Assembly: GCA_035578155.1 (NCBI GenBank)
Contig: JAPWDM010000007.1
Coordinates: 32,958,413-33,022,412, forward strand
DNA length: 64,000 nucleotides
Reading direction: 5' to 3'
DNA from: Brachynemurus nebulosus
Taxonomy: Eukaryota; Arthropoda; Insecta; Neuroptera; Myrmeleontidae
In this document: in pieces, positions 32,871-46,594 of the stretch
Layout: every line of letters begins with the position of its first letter
Position numbering within the stretch: the stretch's first letter is position 1
Position numbers and translations under genes: made by a program
Notes under the pieces: generated by a model
Told to the model about the DNA's origin: nothing
The model's input: the letters and a program-made list of their open reading frames with translations, nothing else
The model's database searches: none

Positions 32871-35429
32871 ATCTTACACGAGATGATATTAATTAAAATT
32901 TTTTTTGCACCAAACTGACCCTCATTTTAATCCAATTTTTTTTTCTACTGGCAATGTATGTACGCGCCAACAAGACTTAACATTACAGTTTTCGAGAAAA
33001 ACCTCTGTGAATAAGGGTTCCATTTTCCCTTTTAATATACGGAGCCCTAAAAAAATCATTAATCTCTAAAATGTTCTAATCGGCCAACCACCATAAAGTA
33101 CAACGCGGAAATTTGAATTTAAAAACTGGTTAAAAGAACGAATTCTGGTTTTAAAAATATGCCATAACACGATTGTATAACATATTACATAATTTAAAAG
33201 AATTTGAAATATTACATAACAAAAAAAAAAAACAGGTGGACTCAAGGTCATCGAGCTTCTTCAATTTTAGTCTTGTCACATAATATTCAACATCATTCGC
33301 TCGGACTGTGTTAAGCGATGGACATTTAGCTACAATAGCTACAATATACTTCACTTCACGAGCTAATATTGTTTCTCGACTGATTATGAGATATCTGCTA
33401 CTTTTAATTCGGTGTACGCTTATGTCTGCTTTTTAGCGAACATTTTAACAAGAGTGTTAAACTGTTTTTGAACCAATTAATATAAAAGTATTTAACCCAT
33501 CAAAGACGATTGGGATTGTAAGTTTCAACTAGCGAAACAACTCGTATTGTAAATTGTCAAAAAATTTTTGACGAAATTATAAGAATCCAGTGGTTTTGAC
33601 TACGAAACCCTAAAAATTTACCATATTCAAAGGGTTAAAGAATGTACAAATGTGATTACTAAACATATGTTTTGGAGATAAGAATCACAACGGGAGGCCC
33701 AACCACCAACATGAGGATTTTTTAGTGGTACCAAATCTATTTTTTGGGATAAACAAATAAATCAAAAGGCCCTTACTGTGTATAATATTTGAAATTTTGA
33801 GGTTTCGCAGCAATGAATGCCACCGAAAATTAGGATAGAAAATATTTTCTTTATAAAATACCATAAAATAAAATCAAAATGAGTTTTTCTAACTAGAAAG
33901 AAATTTGATAAACTCTAAGTTAAAGATATCAAGGACTCGTGCGTAAAGTCATGAAATAGTTGACGTTAGAAGCCTACTGGATCATTTAAATAAGCCCGCC
34001 AGAATTGTGTTTCCAAGAAAATGATCATATCTTACAAAATTGTTAGAAAAGTAATTATTTTTGTCATTTTTTTTAAATTCACAATTTAAAAGTTTTAAGG
34101 TGGTTGAAATAGTATTAGAGAATTTTAAAGATTAATAAATGATTTTTGAACATACAAAATGTCACCAATTCTGACCTTTGTAAAAGGTTTAAAAATTACT
34201 TTTTTTGACACGTAACGAATGTGGGAATTCCCCAAAAACACACCAAAAACCAATACTTAATCGAATAAATACTCTTTAAGAAAGACATGTATCGAAGTCT
34301 ATGTCCGCGATCAGGCTCGAAGGACCTGGAAATATATTGGTAAGAGACCCGGAGTCATTGCTCAAAGTAACTTTGCCATTTACTATGTACTTTTTTTGTT
34401 CGTCAACGAGAAATTTTCGGGGAAAAATTTTGTTTATCCCCGAAGCATTTAATTTCTTTCTTTATTGATATTAAATGATTTTTTAATTACAAAATGAACT
34501 TTCTCAAGTAATTACAAATTAAAGAAAAAATTTGGAAAAAAATTTTGGCAAATAGCCAATTGTAATTTACGACAATAATTAATTGGTCGAGTGGTTTAGG
34601 ATTTAGTAAATACTTTAACGCGTTAACCGCCATAAATTTTTGGCAGAGGACGACAGAGGATTTTAATTATTTTTTGACTGTGTCAACCAAAAGAAAAAGA
34701 TGAACTGCCTGGACAATCCATTTTTACTGACACACTAATAAAAAAATCTTTAAAGATTTTATTGCTTTAACTTGTCTTTTTGTTAAAAGTCGCCAGATAA
34801 TACGTTTAAAAAATCCTTACTGTATTGTAATTCTGGGTAAGTTTCTATAAATGTATAATATGGTATTACAAATATACAATATACTTTACGTTTACACGTA
34901 AATTGTACTGACTTTGTTATTTGAGAACAATTGCGATTAAGGTTATGCCAGTGTGTGGCCGGTCCGTAGAGATTTTCGGCAAAAGAATTGTGCTTGAATC
35001 ACCGTATAGAGGCAGAAGAGACCACCCAACGTTCGTTGCTTTGGTTGGTCTTCTTGGAACCGACTGTATGTACTATACACTTCCATGGGTCAGGTACAAA
35101 CTTTGTTCTGACTCTCCTCATATTATATAGGTATCTCTAGTATTGACTATAAAAATAATCCGAGTCTGTCCGTCCGTTTGCTCCGTGTCCATCTGTTTCA
35201 TCGTCCGTCCGTCCATTCGTTGGTTCGTTCACAAATTACATCTACAAATTTTTGTGTATTTGAAGAATAAAATTTTATATAACCATAAAAAAATTAAACA
35301 TTTTTTAGATATTTGGTGGAATTAAGTTACAGACCAACTTATTATTAAATAAATGATAAATTCTTCAAACATTTTATGTGTAGGTCCAATATACAATCCC
35401 TCACAAAATTATTTGTAATGATATTTAAA
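32871..35429. other. AT-rich DNA without recognised genes
   Basis: No exon or RNA gene is apparent on either strand. A degenerate (GTCC)n stretch lies at about 35155-35230, the kind seen inside dispersed insect repeats. Confidence 0.4.
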
Positions 35430-35907
35430 TCAGTGATGTTGAGCTGAGGAACAGTTAGTCGATTTATCGACTAAAGCTATTTTTCAGACAAAATTAGTCA
35501 TTAGTGATGTCGAGTCGAGGATAGTGATGTCGAATCGAGATGCAATTAGTCGATTAATCGACTAAAGTTGTTTTTCCGACAAAATTAGTCATTAGTCGAA
35601 AATATCGAGCATAGAATAGTCGATTAATCGACTAAATTTTTAGTCGAATTCATGAATAGGGTAACCTTTGTAACTATTTCAAAAACAATGTTTTAAATTT
35701 AATTATTGACTTTTATTATTATTTTTTTTTAAAAGAAAAAAAATTACATATTACAATGTATTATTCACATAAAAGTAAAAAATCATAAAAAAAGATAATT
35801 TTTAGTTTTCATAATCAATAATGCAAAAAAATTATTAAATTAATCGTCTTTAGTCATTTAAAAAAATATTAGCCATTTTAGTCATTTAATCGACAGTAGA
35901 ATTACTG
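35430..35907. mobile_element. Probable hAT-type MITE with TAGTCGATTAATCGACTA array
   Basis: Four or more copies of the palindrome TAGTCGATTAATCGACTA or close variants (about 35456-35477, 35547-35568, 35619-35640), plus AAAATTAGTCATTAGT repeats; related TAGTCATTTAATCGAC sits at the far side (35880). The left end TCAGTGATGTTGAG and right end TAGAATTACTGA are loosely complementary. No target duplication is clear, so boundaries are approximate. Confidence 0.55.
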
Positions 35908-36234
35908 AGTTCCTTTCTCATTATGTACTTTAACGGGCATTTAAAAAAAAATTAAAAATCACATAAAAAATGTCCCAAAAAAGACCGCATAAACACAATT
36001 TTTGCTATACTTCAATTCTGTTTCCTTTCGTATTCTTAAAATCATCAAGTCCACAAATAATAAATACTGACTTCTATTTAAACTGTCCAAACAATTTTGT
36101 GAGAGACTGTACCACAGATATGTAATGTTAATTATGACATTCTAATATTCAAATATTTGTGGTCAAAACATTTTTTTTTTTTTTTGTGGATCCAGAGAAT
36201 GCAGTAAATAAATGAAACTTTGTTAGAAAAAAAT

Positions 36235-36607
36235 TAGGGATGTTCCGGATATGAAATTTCGAATACGGATATTTAAAAACATTTTTTCGGTTTCGGTTAC
36301 GGATATGTAATAATATCGGATAATATTTCGGATACGGTTACGGTTACGGATAATTGCTTTCAGTGAACTTTTTTTTTTTTTTAGAAAAAAGGGGAAAATT
36401 TTACCCCAAAAATTGAACGGAAATCTATCAAGAGAAATATATGTAGAAAAAATTTGCTTTGATTTAACCTCAGTATTCCAACGGCAGTTGTTTGTTCTTA
36501 TCCGAAACAAATCCGAAACTTTTATTTTCGGATACGGTTTTGGTTTCGGATATGTAATTATTTCGGATATCCGGTAGTTACGGTTACGGATATCTATAAT
36601 ATCCCTA
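36235..36607. mobile_element. hAT-type MITE with CGGATA/CGGTTA array
   Basis: Left end TAGGGATGTTCCGGATAT, right end ATATCTATAATATCCCTA, flanked on both sides by AAAAAAAT (36227-36234 and 36608-36615), an exact but low-complexity 8-bp duplication. Both ends are packed with CGGATA, CGGTTACGGATA and TTTCGGATAC. 373 bases; the interior frame is not a gene. Confidence 0.8.
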
Positions 36608-36615
36608 AAAAAATG

Positions 36616-38920
36616 TATAAATGTAAATTAATAATCCTAATTTTTTTTTGAATGACACCTTCAATTATTAAATTATTCATTTGATGATAGATGGGGCCAC
36701 GATTTGCAAATTTAAGAAAAAAAATATTTTGTCAAATACAGAATGTGCATATCAAATCCGCATTTTTTTTCGTTATTCTGATATCAAAGTAGTTCTAGCA
36801 ACGGTTTTTGGTGCCGTTAAAAATTTCTGTATTTGTGATGATGTCATCAAATTCAACTTTTCCCTATTTTAAATTAATAGCGAATTTTCATTTTTTTTTT
36901 TTTTTTTTTTTGTAGAAATGGTCAAATTCATTCACAAAATGTGAATTATTTTTCGGATATGATTTTTCTGTTACGCTTCCGGATATGATTTTCAATTTTC
37001 GATCAAAATTCGCTCTACAATCGATGGTTTGAACATCACAAACCTAGAGTCGCCTCTGACGGTTCAAATTACTTACATTAACGATTTTAGCTGGGACATT
37101 CTGTACAAATTTTGTTTTTTGTGACATAATATGAGTATTTTAATTAAACTATTAAACCACATTTGAATACCATTCAATAATTATGTAAGTGAGTGCAATG
37201 GATCTTAATTTTTTTTTCAATGATTCAAGTTTTTGTGGATTTAGAAAATGGACAAAAGTAAGTACGCAATATTTTAAAGTAAATTTTTATTAAACTAAGC
37301 CGATAAAAATTTTTGGTTATACCAGATTATCGTTATCGATTATTCTAACCAATATTTTCGGAATGATAAAAGAAAACCCTTTAGTTGAATTCGTATTTTT
37401 GAATGCACAAAAATTATGGTATTTAATAGTATTTTGATCTAATTTAAAAAAAAAAGCAATATTACTGGCATTTTACCCAAAACAACAACTGTAGTAACAT
37501 CAGTATAAAATAGTTCTATGTTCCATTCGGTGGATAAAAACGCAACGACCGATTTCATTATTATCGTTAATATCAAAGATTACGTCAAAACGAACACATA
37601 GTGACATTTTTGATCTAATCCAAACCTCGGTAAACTTAGTGATCCCCTTGATTTCCTTGAAAATAAATTCGATGATCAATTGTCCTTTTTTAAACTTTAT
37701 ATATTTTCCGATAAGAAAGTACCTCTGAAACGATTCCTTAAGGGGGTATTCTAGTGTAGAAATTCGAAAAAATCGATGTTTTTTTCTTTCGAATTTATTA
37801 TTTTAAAAATTCGAATTATTTTCGGAGTTATGGTTATTTTTTCCCTGTATACTGTGTATGTTTTCAGTGTTATATTCAAATTTTTAAAATAAATTACTCG
37901 AAACTACTTTTTTCGATACGGTTAAGATGATATCTTAAGTTCTAATGCACCGATTTACTTGAAATTTGATACAGACCTTCTTAATACTATCAAAATTGGT
38001 CCGACGTAGGGGTTTTTGGAAATTTTTTTTTTACTATTTTTGAAAAATTTCTTAAGTTAGAAAAGGAAGTGAAAAAAATGATTTTTCTTTTTAAATGGAC
38101 GCCATTTTGTGAAAAAATTTATTTTTTAAAATCGGCTACGTCCAACTAATTCTACATCCTTGTTTATTAAGAATTAACCAAAATTTTCTGTTTCAGATCA
38201 CCAGGAGGGTTGAAATCACATCAACCAGGAGACACCTTTTTTTTTGAGTCCCCACTTTGCCGGCCTGTTCCGATTTTAATTTTGAATTTTTTTTAAATTT
38301 TTATACATTTTTATACTTTTCAAATATCAATAAAAAAAAAAAAACTGTTAAAAAATGGATACTAAGAATGTTGACTGTTTTTTTTAATAGCCAAGTCATA
38401 TTTTGGGTGATTTTGAAAAACTAAACAGATTAAAGACTCGATTCGATCAATACGGGCGCGCCCCGACTCGTTCCCGTAATGGTTTTATAGTGATATTTGA
38501 CCGAAGACGAAAACCAAATGTAACAAATTAACCAAAACGCATGTTATTTATTTATTTTTGGTACAAAACCAATCTTGAGTTTGAGAACACTGATTCAAGC
38601 TTTTTCTAGGATTCCGTAGTCAAAATATCGGAACTCATATAACTTTACTATGTCTGTCATCATTTAGAATTTTTTCTCTAATAAGAATATTTTTAAATTT
38701 TAATATAATCCAAATGTTATTATCAGTATTCCGAATCTTCCAATTAAAAATAAAAACAAAGCTATCCGGGATGAAAATCAGTCTGTTCTGTATCATTCAG
38801 TATGAAAAGAAAGTGTATGAAAATTGAATAAAAAATTTAAAAAGTTCACTATTCATTCCATGTTACGGTATTGTCAGGATTTACAAGAAAAAAATTCTTA
38901 TGTTACTTTATTGATCTTAA
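36616..38920. other. AT-rich DNA with decayed repeats
   Basis: At 36940-37020 are TTTTCGGATATGATTTT and TTCCGGATATGATTTTC, motifs like those of the 36235 element. From about 37740, AAGGGGGTATTCTAGTGTAG opens a repeat-like stretch whose other end I cannot find. 38603-38665 is related to 20722-20800. No gene seen. Confidence 0.4.
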
Positions 38921-39593
38921 CGCTCCTTTCACATTGTACGGTTTTCGCCATACGGTAAAAAACCGTACGACTTTTTGCCGTGATGTAGTTGCTTTCACAT
39001 TGCACGGTTTTTTGCCGTGTTAAACTGAATATCTTCATTTGATTTGCAACATCATACAAGTAACAAGTGTGATTAAAGTTAATTCTATAAATCAGAGGAA
39101 ATATAAAGTAGGATTATTTATTACCAGACTCTTTGAAGACCTAAAAAATGACGAAAATAAATTTTTTAACTATTTTCGGACGTTTACAAGCTCCTTTGAT
39201 TAATTTCTTGGCGAACTTAACGTAAAAACACACAATTTGGAAATTACATACAATCTATTAAAATGCTTGTTACCACATTCAACATTAGTTTTATCCATTT
39301 CACAAATAAAATTAATAATTAACATAAAATTCAACAAAATAATGTTACTGCCGTACGTTAAAAAACCGTCAAATGTGAAAGCATCAATTTAATTATATAC
39401 ACTACTGAGTTAAAAACGCCGTACGGCAACCGTCAAGTGCAGTGGCAAGAGACGGCTGCTACACGGCACGGCAACGGCATTTTACCGTGATCGCGTTATG
39501 TGAAAGGTCCAATGCTCTTCTTCACTCCACTAAAAAAATGCGACCGTACGGTTTTTTGCCGTACGGCAAAAACCGTATAATGTGAAAGGAGCG
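38921..39593. mobile_element. TAA-flanked MITE, TIR CGCTCCTTTCACATTGTACG
   Basis: The ends pair over about 37 bases (CGCTCCTTTCACATTGTACG... / ...ATAATGTGAAAGGAGCG). TAA on both sides (38918-38920, 39594-39596) suits PIF/Harbinger-type 3-bp insertion. Repeats of ACGGTTTTTTGCCGT and CTTTCACATT occur inside each end. 673 bases, no coding frame. Confidence 0.85.
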
Positions 39594-41629
39594 TAAGGCC
39601 TTAAAACACTGTCTGCTTGGTACATATTATGCGTTATTCATATAAGTTTAATAGTAACATAAAACATAGTTGTAAATCTAACAGCTAATAAACATATCAA
39701 TTACATAATTTATTTAATTAATTTATATTTATTAATATTTGTTAAATGAAAAATATTTTAATAATTTTATTTTATGTATTCAGTATTTCAAATTGATTTA
39801 ATGATGTAGATCACGTAACGGTAATGTACTTAAGTCATTTAACCCTTTAAATACGATTTGGGATTTCTATAATAATAAAAATTATTCTAAAAAAAAGCAA
39901 ATTTGCTGTTTCACTCGTCAAAAGTATATTCTAGCTATGTGGAACGATTTTTAACCCTTTATACTCCTGAAATACTTCGGGAACGTGTATACTAACATCT
40001 TATTCGAATTTAAAAAAATTTTATATTAAATATGTAAGTAGGTTCTTATATTTGTTACGTGATATCACGTGATTGGCCATGTAGTAAAATAGCCATATCA
40101 TGCGATATCGCGTGATCGGCAATGAACGTGTTAATGATTTGGACTTGAACTTTTCGTGGATATTTTGTAAAACTTCTTAGCAAGTACTAGTATCTATATT
40201 TTCTTTAAATTTTTTGGTTCTGTGGCTAAAATGTCACAAGGGGAGAGAAGACAATTTTATTTATTTATTTATTTTTTTTTTTTTTTTGAAGCTCAGTATT
40301 TTGTAAACACGGCTTAAAAATGTAAAATGGTGGGAGAAATTCAATTGTATGTTAAGTACTCTTTCTAATGATAACCATCATGATGTACGTGGAAAAAATT
40401 TAATTTCCCAAGAAATTAAAAAAAAATTTTCTTGCTGTATTCACACCATAGATTGAAATTGTGGGAAGCTATGATAGACTGACAAATTATTACGATTCAA
40501 AGATTTTTTTTTCGGAACGCCCAAAAAATCGAAACGTCACAATTTTCAATTTTTCCAAATCTTTCTTTAATTTGAGTTTTGCTGTATCCGGTCTTTTTGA
40601 CGAAATGTATATCATGTATATGTACATAAATTCGTCGAACCAATCAAAATTCTATTAATTACTGTTATAGGTAACCCAATAAAGATATTATCACATTTAT
40701 ACAAATGTTAAAAAAAAAATTATCATTTAGCACGAGCCAAACATACAGTTAATACGAGTACGTTACTCTAACATGTTCAGTAATTCAGTATAAAACAATA
40801 ACAAACACTGCGAAGAACTTGTTTTAATACTTAGCTGATGATGCTGATGTTTTATAAGGCTGTACTACAATTGGCGAGTATGCTCGCTATTCGTTAATCA
40901 GTGAGAACGTATCAACTCGTGCAATGAATACCGGATTATACACAGCTAGTATTTACAGCAATATGTTTTGGTGTTTTTGCGTCCGAGACTACTAAAGTAG
41001 CGGAAGCATTGTGACCACTTGTGAAATATGAAAATTTCTTTCTAAACAATTTTGATTTCGTGTGTCCGAAGATACCACCAAGTGGCATAATTACGGAACT
41101 ATCGGATCGTTTTTGATGAAATTTTTAAAAATTGTACGGTTCGGTTCCTAAATGGTCCCCTACGAATTTCATCGCGATCGGAGTAATGGTAGTCATGGCG
41201 CTACTGTGAGATCTCATTAAATCTCGATGTTTTACTTAATACTAGTTCAATTTTGCTCAAATTTTGAGAGTATTTCGTCATTGTAATTAGCAAACCTCGT
41301 AACTGCAATTATAAAAGAAAAAATTTTTTCTTTTATAAATTTGTACAGCAAGTCAAATATTGCTCCCCGATAAATTTACTGTGCATACGCAAACGTTAAA
41401 TATGTAAACACTGAGTGCATGGAATGGACTCTTTTTCAAAATTTTCACTTTCATTACAGACTAATTTGACATTAAAAGAAAACTTTATAGTCTTTATTTT
41501 TCTAATTTCCATAGTTATAAAGCCGATTAGAAAAAAGTTAAGAAGTGGTTGTTGACCCTATCCCTATTTTTCTTGTTTCAGATATGATATTAATAATATG
41601 AAAAGACGAAATTTAAGAAAAGGTGCAGT
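39594..41629. other. AT-rich DNA without recognised genes
   Basis: No exon or RNA gene seen. A local duplication at about 40060-40125 repeats CGTGATATCACGTGATTGGC as GCGATATCGCGTGATCGGC. A long T-run lies at 40270-40288. Confidence 0.4.
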
Positions 41630-42241
41630 TTAAGGTGACTCGATCACTTGAAATTTTCCAAGTTTAGAATTTGAAATTTTAGTGTATTATAGAGAAAGAT
41701 ATGATGCATTCACTGACACCATTTTGAATAATTTCTGACGTGTAGTTTAGAAGAAATAAATTTTCAAAGTTAGAATTTTTAACGTACGAGTAAATGCCAA
41801 AGAATGATTAGAGGTGAATCAGTGGTATGTATATAAGTAAGTTTTGTTATTAAAAACCAACTTTAAGATTTAAAAAACTGAAAATTATTTTCTTTTGTTT
41901 TTGAATCATTAAAAAACTATTTTGTTTAATATTGGACATTTAGTTATTGTAATAAATAGAAAAAAAAAACTATAAAAATGTCATTTCATACTAATACACC
42001 CATAATATATTTGTGTACGTGTTAGTTATTATGTGTGCGTACACGTCACTACCAGAATCAAATTGATTACTTTTAAAATTATTAAAATTAGAAGATTGAA
42101 CAATAATCAAATATTAATACTGTTACATGTGTTATAAAATTTAACTTTTTCTACACATAAATTATATTTATTTATAGAGAAAAGAATAGACTTAGTAATT
42201 CATTTATCACAAATTTGTCAGTACTGATCGATTCACCTTAA
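41630..42241. mobile_element. TTAA-flanked MITE, TIR GGTGA(A/C)TCGATCA
   Basis: Left TTAAGGTGACTCGATCA and right TGATCGATTCACCTTAA are complementary with TTAA at both outer ends, the target used by piggyBac-type elements. The left 110 bases recur at 28623-28729. The subfamily is not established from the short ends alone. Confidence 0.75.
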
Positions 42242-42850
42242 GCATAAAATCACTTTAAAAATTGGATAAAAATTTGTTACGAGTACGAGGAAGTTATGTA
42301 CGACCTCTCGTTGGTGTTACAACAAATTTTAATAATTTACAAATTTTTATTCTCTTTACTTATAAAAAATCTGAAATTGAATAATACTGATTAGCGAGAA
42401 TCTAGCAATTAACTAGCTCAAGAATATTACCCTAGAGGCGAAATTATTAACAGCGAGCATATTTGTCAGCGAATAGCGAGCAATTCGCCAAATGTAATGC
42501 GGCCCATAAAATACATACATAGTTTTTTTGTGTGGCAAGAATTTGCGTGCCAGTGTACATACATACATACATCCAATGTATGCCATGTATGAATGTACCA
42601 AAGAATTGAAATACTTGACATAGTTGATTGAGACCTGGCCACGACCACACACGCAGCGTGTTCTCGTCAAAATACGTACTCATATTATACCAGTGCCACT
42701 CAAACACTGTGGCACGTGTACAAATCTATATACATATACATATACCGTAAATGGATTGAATTGGCACTCAAACGTGAATTGCAACAAGTTTGATTTAAAA
42801 ATACCAGACGTAAAGACCAATATTTTTCTGAAACTATTAGTAGAATAATT

Positions 42851-43364
42851 CTAGCGCAGGTAGACAAAAGTAGTTAAGTCCATTTTTGATTTTATAATAA
42901 GAACCAAGAGAGTCTATCTCATATATTTCCAAAAGGGCAAAATTCAATTCCACCCCTAACATCATTTTTTATGTACTTGTTATCAAAAAAATTCTTTTCA
43001 GAAACTAACAAAAGAACTTAAGGTCTTAAAATTCTTAATAAAATAATAAATAAGTACATAACTACCCGCTAAAACTGGTTAAGTCCACAAATGGTTTTAA
43101 TAATGAAATATATTGTTGTTTTTTATATGTTAAGTCCACAAAAATGTTTTAAAAAATTTTAGTTTAAGGCTTAAAGTTAATTTTTTTTTATGATTTACTG
43201 TGTTACATGTTAAGAAAGTAATTGATTTAAAAAAATTTACAAAATGTCATGTAAACTTAAAGATAATTCAAATAAACAGATGTTGCCTGCATTTCATTTT
43301 AGTTTTTACTCTCTACTGTAAAGTTGATATTTTGGACTTAACTAGTTTTGTCTACCTTCGCTAG
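42851..43364. mobile_element. MITE with AGTTAAGTCC repeats, copy 1
   Basis: Ends CTAGCGCAGGTAGACAAAAG and CTAGTTTTGTCTACCTTCGCTAG. TTAAGTCCA / TGGACTTAA occurs at both ends and twice centrally (43079, 43133). It is matched along its length in reverse complement by 57341-57857. About 514 bases, non-coding. Confidence 0.85.
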
Positions 43365-46300
43365 AATTATTGTTTTGGTTAGCAGTACTTAATAAAGTTG
43401 GATGAAAAATATTATATATAAGTTTCGTAAAAATTTATTTAAAAGCAATTTATTTTGCTGTTCTTATAAATAAATTGTTGTTTAATCGAATTTTTAGTTA
43501 TTTTGATGCATACATGAGAAAAAAAAACCTCAATTTTTTATTTTCTTTTATGTTTTTTCGTAGAAAGTCACATGGACTCTAAATTTCGGTTAAGCTAACG
43601 GTTAATAAGGAGGAATGAAAACTATCAGTGTAGTCAGGTTATTGGAGATTTTTATAAATACATGCATTAAAGAATTTATTTCTACATAAAATTTTTTTTA
43701 ATGTATAAATATAAGCAATTCTTAAATTATATTTTAGTTTCAATTTTGGTCAACCCTATTGATTGTTCCTATTCACCCTGTTATTATTGTCTCTTTTGAC
43801 CCCGTTTACCATAGAACATAAATTATACAATTTTGATTATTTTTTCAAAAATTTTTGGTTATTATTATAATGTAATTCAACAGATACTAATAAAAGATAC
43901 TCGTAAGACAAATACATACTAAGTTTGAATTTGTGTCAATTGATACAGTTTTACGGTAATATAATAAGACTGTAACGAGACAATGTTTGTACACGGAATA
44001 TTTTTTGAAAACTTGGTGGTGCAGGTAGTTATTGATTTAGATATGAAAATAGCAATTCCTGAATTTTTTATCTGTCTGTCTGTCTGTTTGTGCACGCATC
44101 CTACAAAGACTACTGCACGCATTTTACCGAACTTATTACCTGGGTCAACATATAGAAATACTTTTTACTGTGGGATAATACAAAAACCAAGCCCTAAGCG
44201 TATGTGTAAAAAATTCTGGATAGCAGTGTGCCTGAGTGTGGTTCGATACCGATTAAGTGTGTCAGCCCATACAACTACTATAGCCGTGTTCAGATCGACT
44301 GTTATCAATCACTTTCAACAATAACCGAATACATATATAGTAACATGCAGGTACCGAAACACTAACATACATATATAGTGCAGTCCCCTCTTTTAACAAA
44401 CAGAGTGTGACGTTGATACACACACAAGCGTACATCACATATACATTGATACGAGATTTGTGTTGTAACATGTTGTGCGTTTGGAGTGGGAGATACGAAG
44501 TTTGTTTCTGAATATTCTGTGACAAAAACCGATTCGAGTAAGAATTACACGGAAACTATAATATCAATTACCTTCATATATATATTTCTCATTGATTCCA
44601 TAGCAACATGCTGCGCGAACGACATCGCGGACACGGTTAGTATAAAATATTCGATTTATTTGCACAAACATGTGTAAATAAATCGGGTATCTTAAACCGT
44701 AAAGACTTCGTCATTCCGAAAGCATTGAAAACCGTTAGCTACTAACGAACCCTAACTTGCTGCGTACCCAACACGCGCTTGGATTTTTTTGAAATGAATA
44801 CATTAATATGTAGTTAAAAAATGCTTAATTTTATTCCAATAAATCACCCTTTTGAAAATTTACGGCAAATGCATACCATATTTGGAGGTGTACCTATCCA
44901 AAAAAATTATTAGACAATAGTTTCTTCTTTTTGAAACTAATTTAAATATTACTTTGTATTTTTCCATTTCCGGTCGAAATTTACATTTTAATAAGGTATC
45001 CGGCTTATCGGCGAGTTGATCTAGGCCCGACAAATCCAATACACATTATTTTCTGTTGTATTTACAGGGTTTATAAAAAATTTCAATCCAACTTGGCCGA
45101 AAGAATTTTAATTGAATGTTTGTAGCAAATGCTCGTTCGTATCTGTATTTTTTCAAATTTCTTAGTACAGAAATGATCCTCAAAACTCAATTGATATTCC
45201 CGTTAAATGGGCATTAAAAATGAAAAATGGTACGTAAAAAAACTTCAATTTTCAATATAATCATAAGAGTTGAAACAATAAAAGTGGTATTTTTGAAAAG
45301 TAAAATGTTTTATTTAATCTATTAAAAAATTTTTTTTCATGCCTACTTTCCAATACGGAAAAGTATCATTTACGAAAATTTTTTTTTTTATTTGGAGTGG
45401 CGAAACCAGGGCCGTGGAGAGAAATGGCGGACCCCAAGGAAAGAGGCACATTTCATAAAAATTTCTACCCAAAAAATAAATAATGAGTAAAAAAAAAGCT
45501 GATTTTACTTTTTCCCGGGCCCCTATTAACCGCTACGGGCCCTCTCTTCCAGCCCGGGCCCCAGGGCTGCAACCCCGGCTTCCCCACCCTCTCGTCGGGC
45601 CTGGGCGAAACAGACGGATTTTTCTTCGGAACACTAACAAAAAAATGATATTGTAATCTTTCGAAAAACTGATTACGATTAAAGCTACTCCGGAGTGTAA
45701 AGGTTCCGTATTTCGGGAAACGTACATTCTAAATCTTTAATTATAAATTGAATTTTCTTTTTATAAACTGACAAAAATTTTTAAAATTTTATTCATTTTT
45801 GACAATTAAGTTTGAGCCGATGCCGCGTGTGTTTTTTAATGTGCAATTTTCTCTTATTGTCATTAAAATATTGTATCAGATTTCATACTTAAGATAGTTC
45901 TATCGGGGAAATAGTTTCCTTAGGAAAATTTGTTTTGAAAAAGTACGGAAACAGAGAAAATCGGTGTAAAAGTGTGCGTGGAAATTCGCTACTCCATTTG
46001 AATTACATTACATTTGGAAGTTCACTTATAAAGTACTCTATAATGTTGATAAAAAAAAAATTTTGTCACCTAGTTACATTTATATAAACGATTCACAAAT
46101 GTTATTTGATCATTATTTTGTTCACAACTCATCAATGTAGGTATACTATATGTTTGTACGTATTAGTTGGTCTATTGGTATCAATTAGGCTGTTGAGTAC
46201 ATGCTCGTTTTGAAAACAGTAACATCATTCTAATACTGGTGTAAGTAATATTAATTCGCAACTTTGTATGTTGACATATCGCAACAGAACGGAGAGAAAA

Positions 46301-46594
46301 AAGGCATTTAACAGTACCAAAAATTACTTCACATTCTACAAAAAAAATAACAATTGGAGAAACTGAACGAAAAATTTGAAATTTTGTTTTTTGGTTATAA
46401 CGTCTAAACCACATCGAATTCGGGAAGTATAAACGAAGCATTCTACTCGTCTAGTACTTCTGCATAGTTCATGTAATTTCACTAAAACTGTATTTTCTAC
46501 CGTTTACGAGATTTTCATGCTGAAAATTTTATTAGGAACACCGGTGTTATAAAAATATCAACCTGATTTATGCCTTGTTTACACGGGCTTAATA
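43365..46594. other. Non-coding DNA with simple repeats and a GC-rich patch
   Basis: (CTGT)n at 44070-44090 is followed by ACTGCACGCATTTTACCGAA, resembling dispersed insect repeats that begin with CTGTCTG. At 45405-45610 an unusually GC-rich patch (AGGGCCGTGGAGAGAAATGG; CCGGGCCCCTATTAACCGCT; CGGGCCCTCTC) looks like remains of a DNA transposon end. No exons. Confidence 0.4.
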
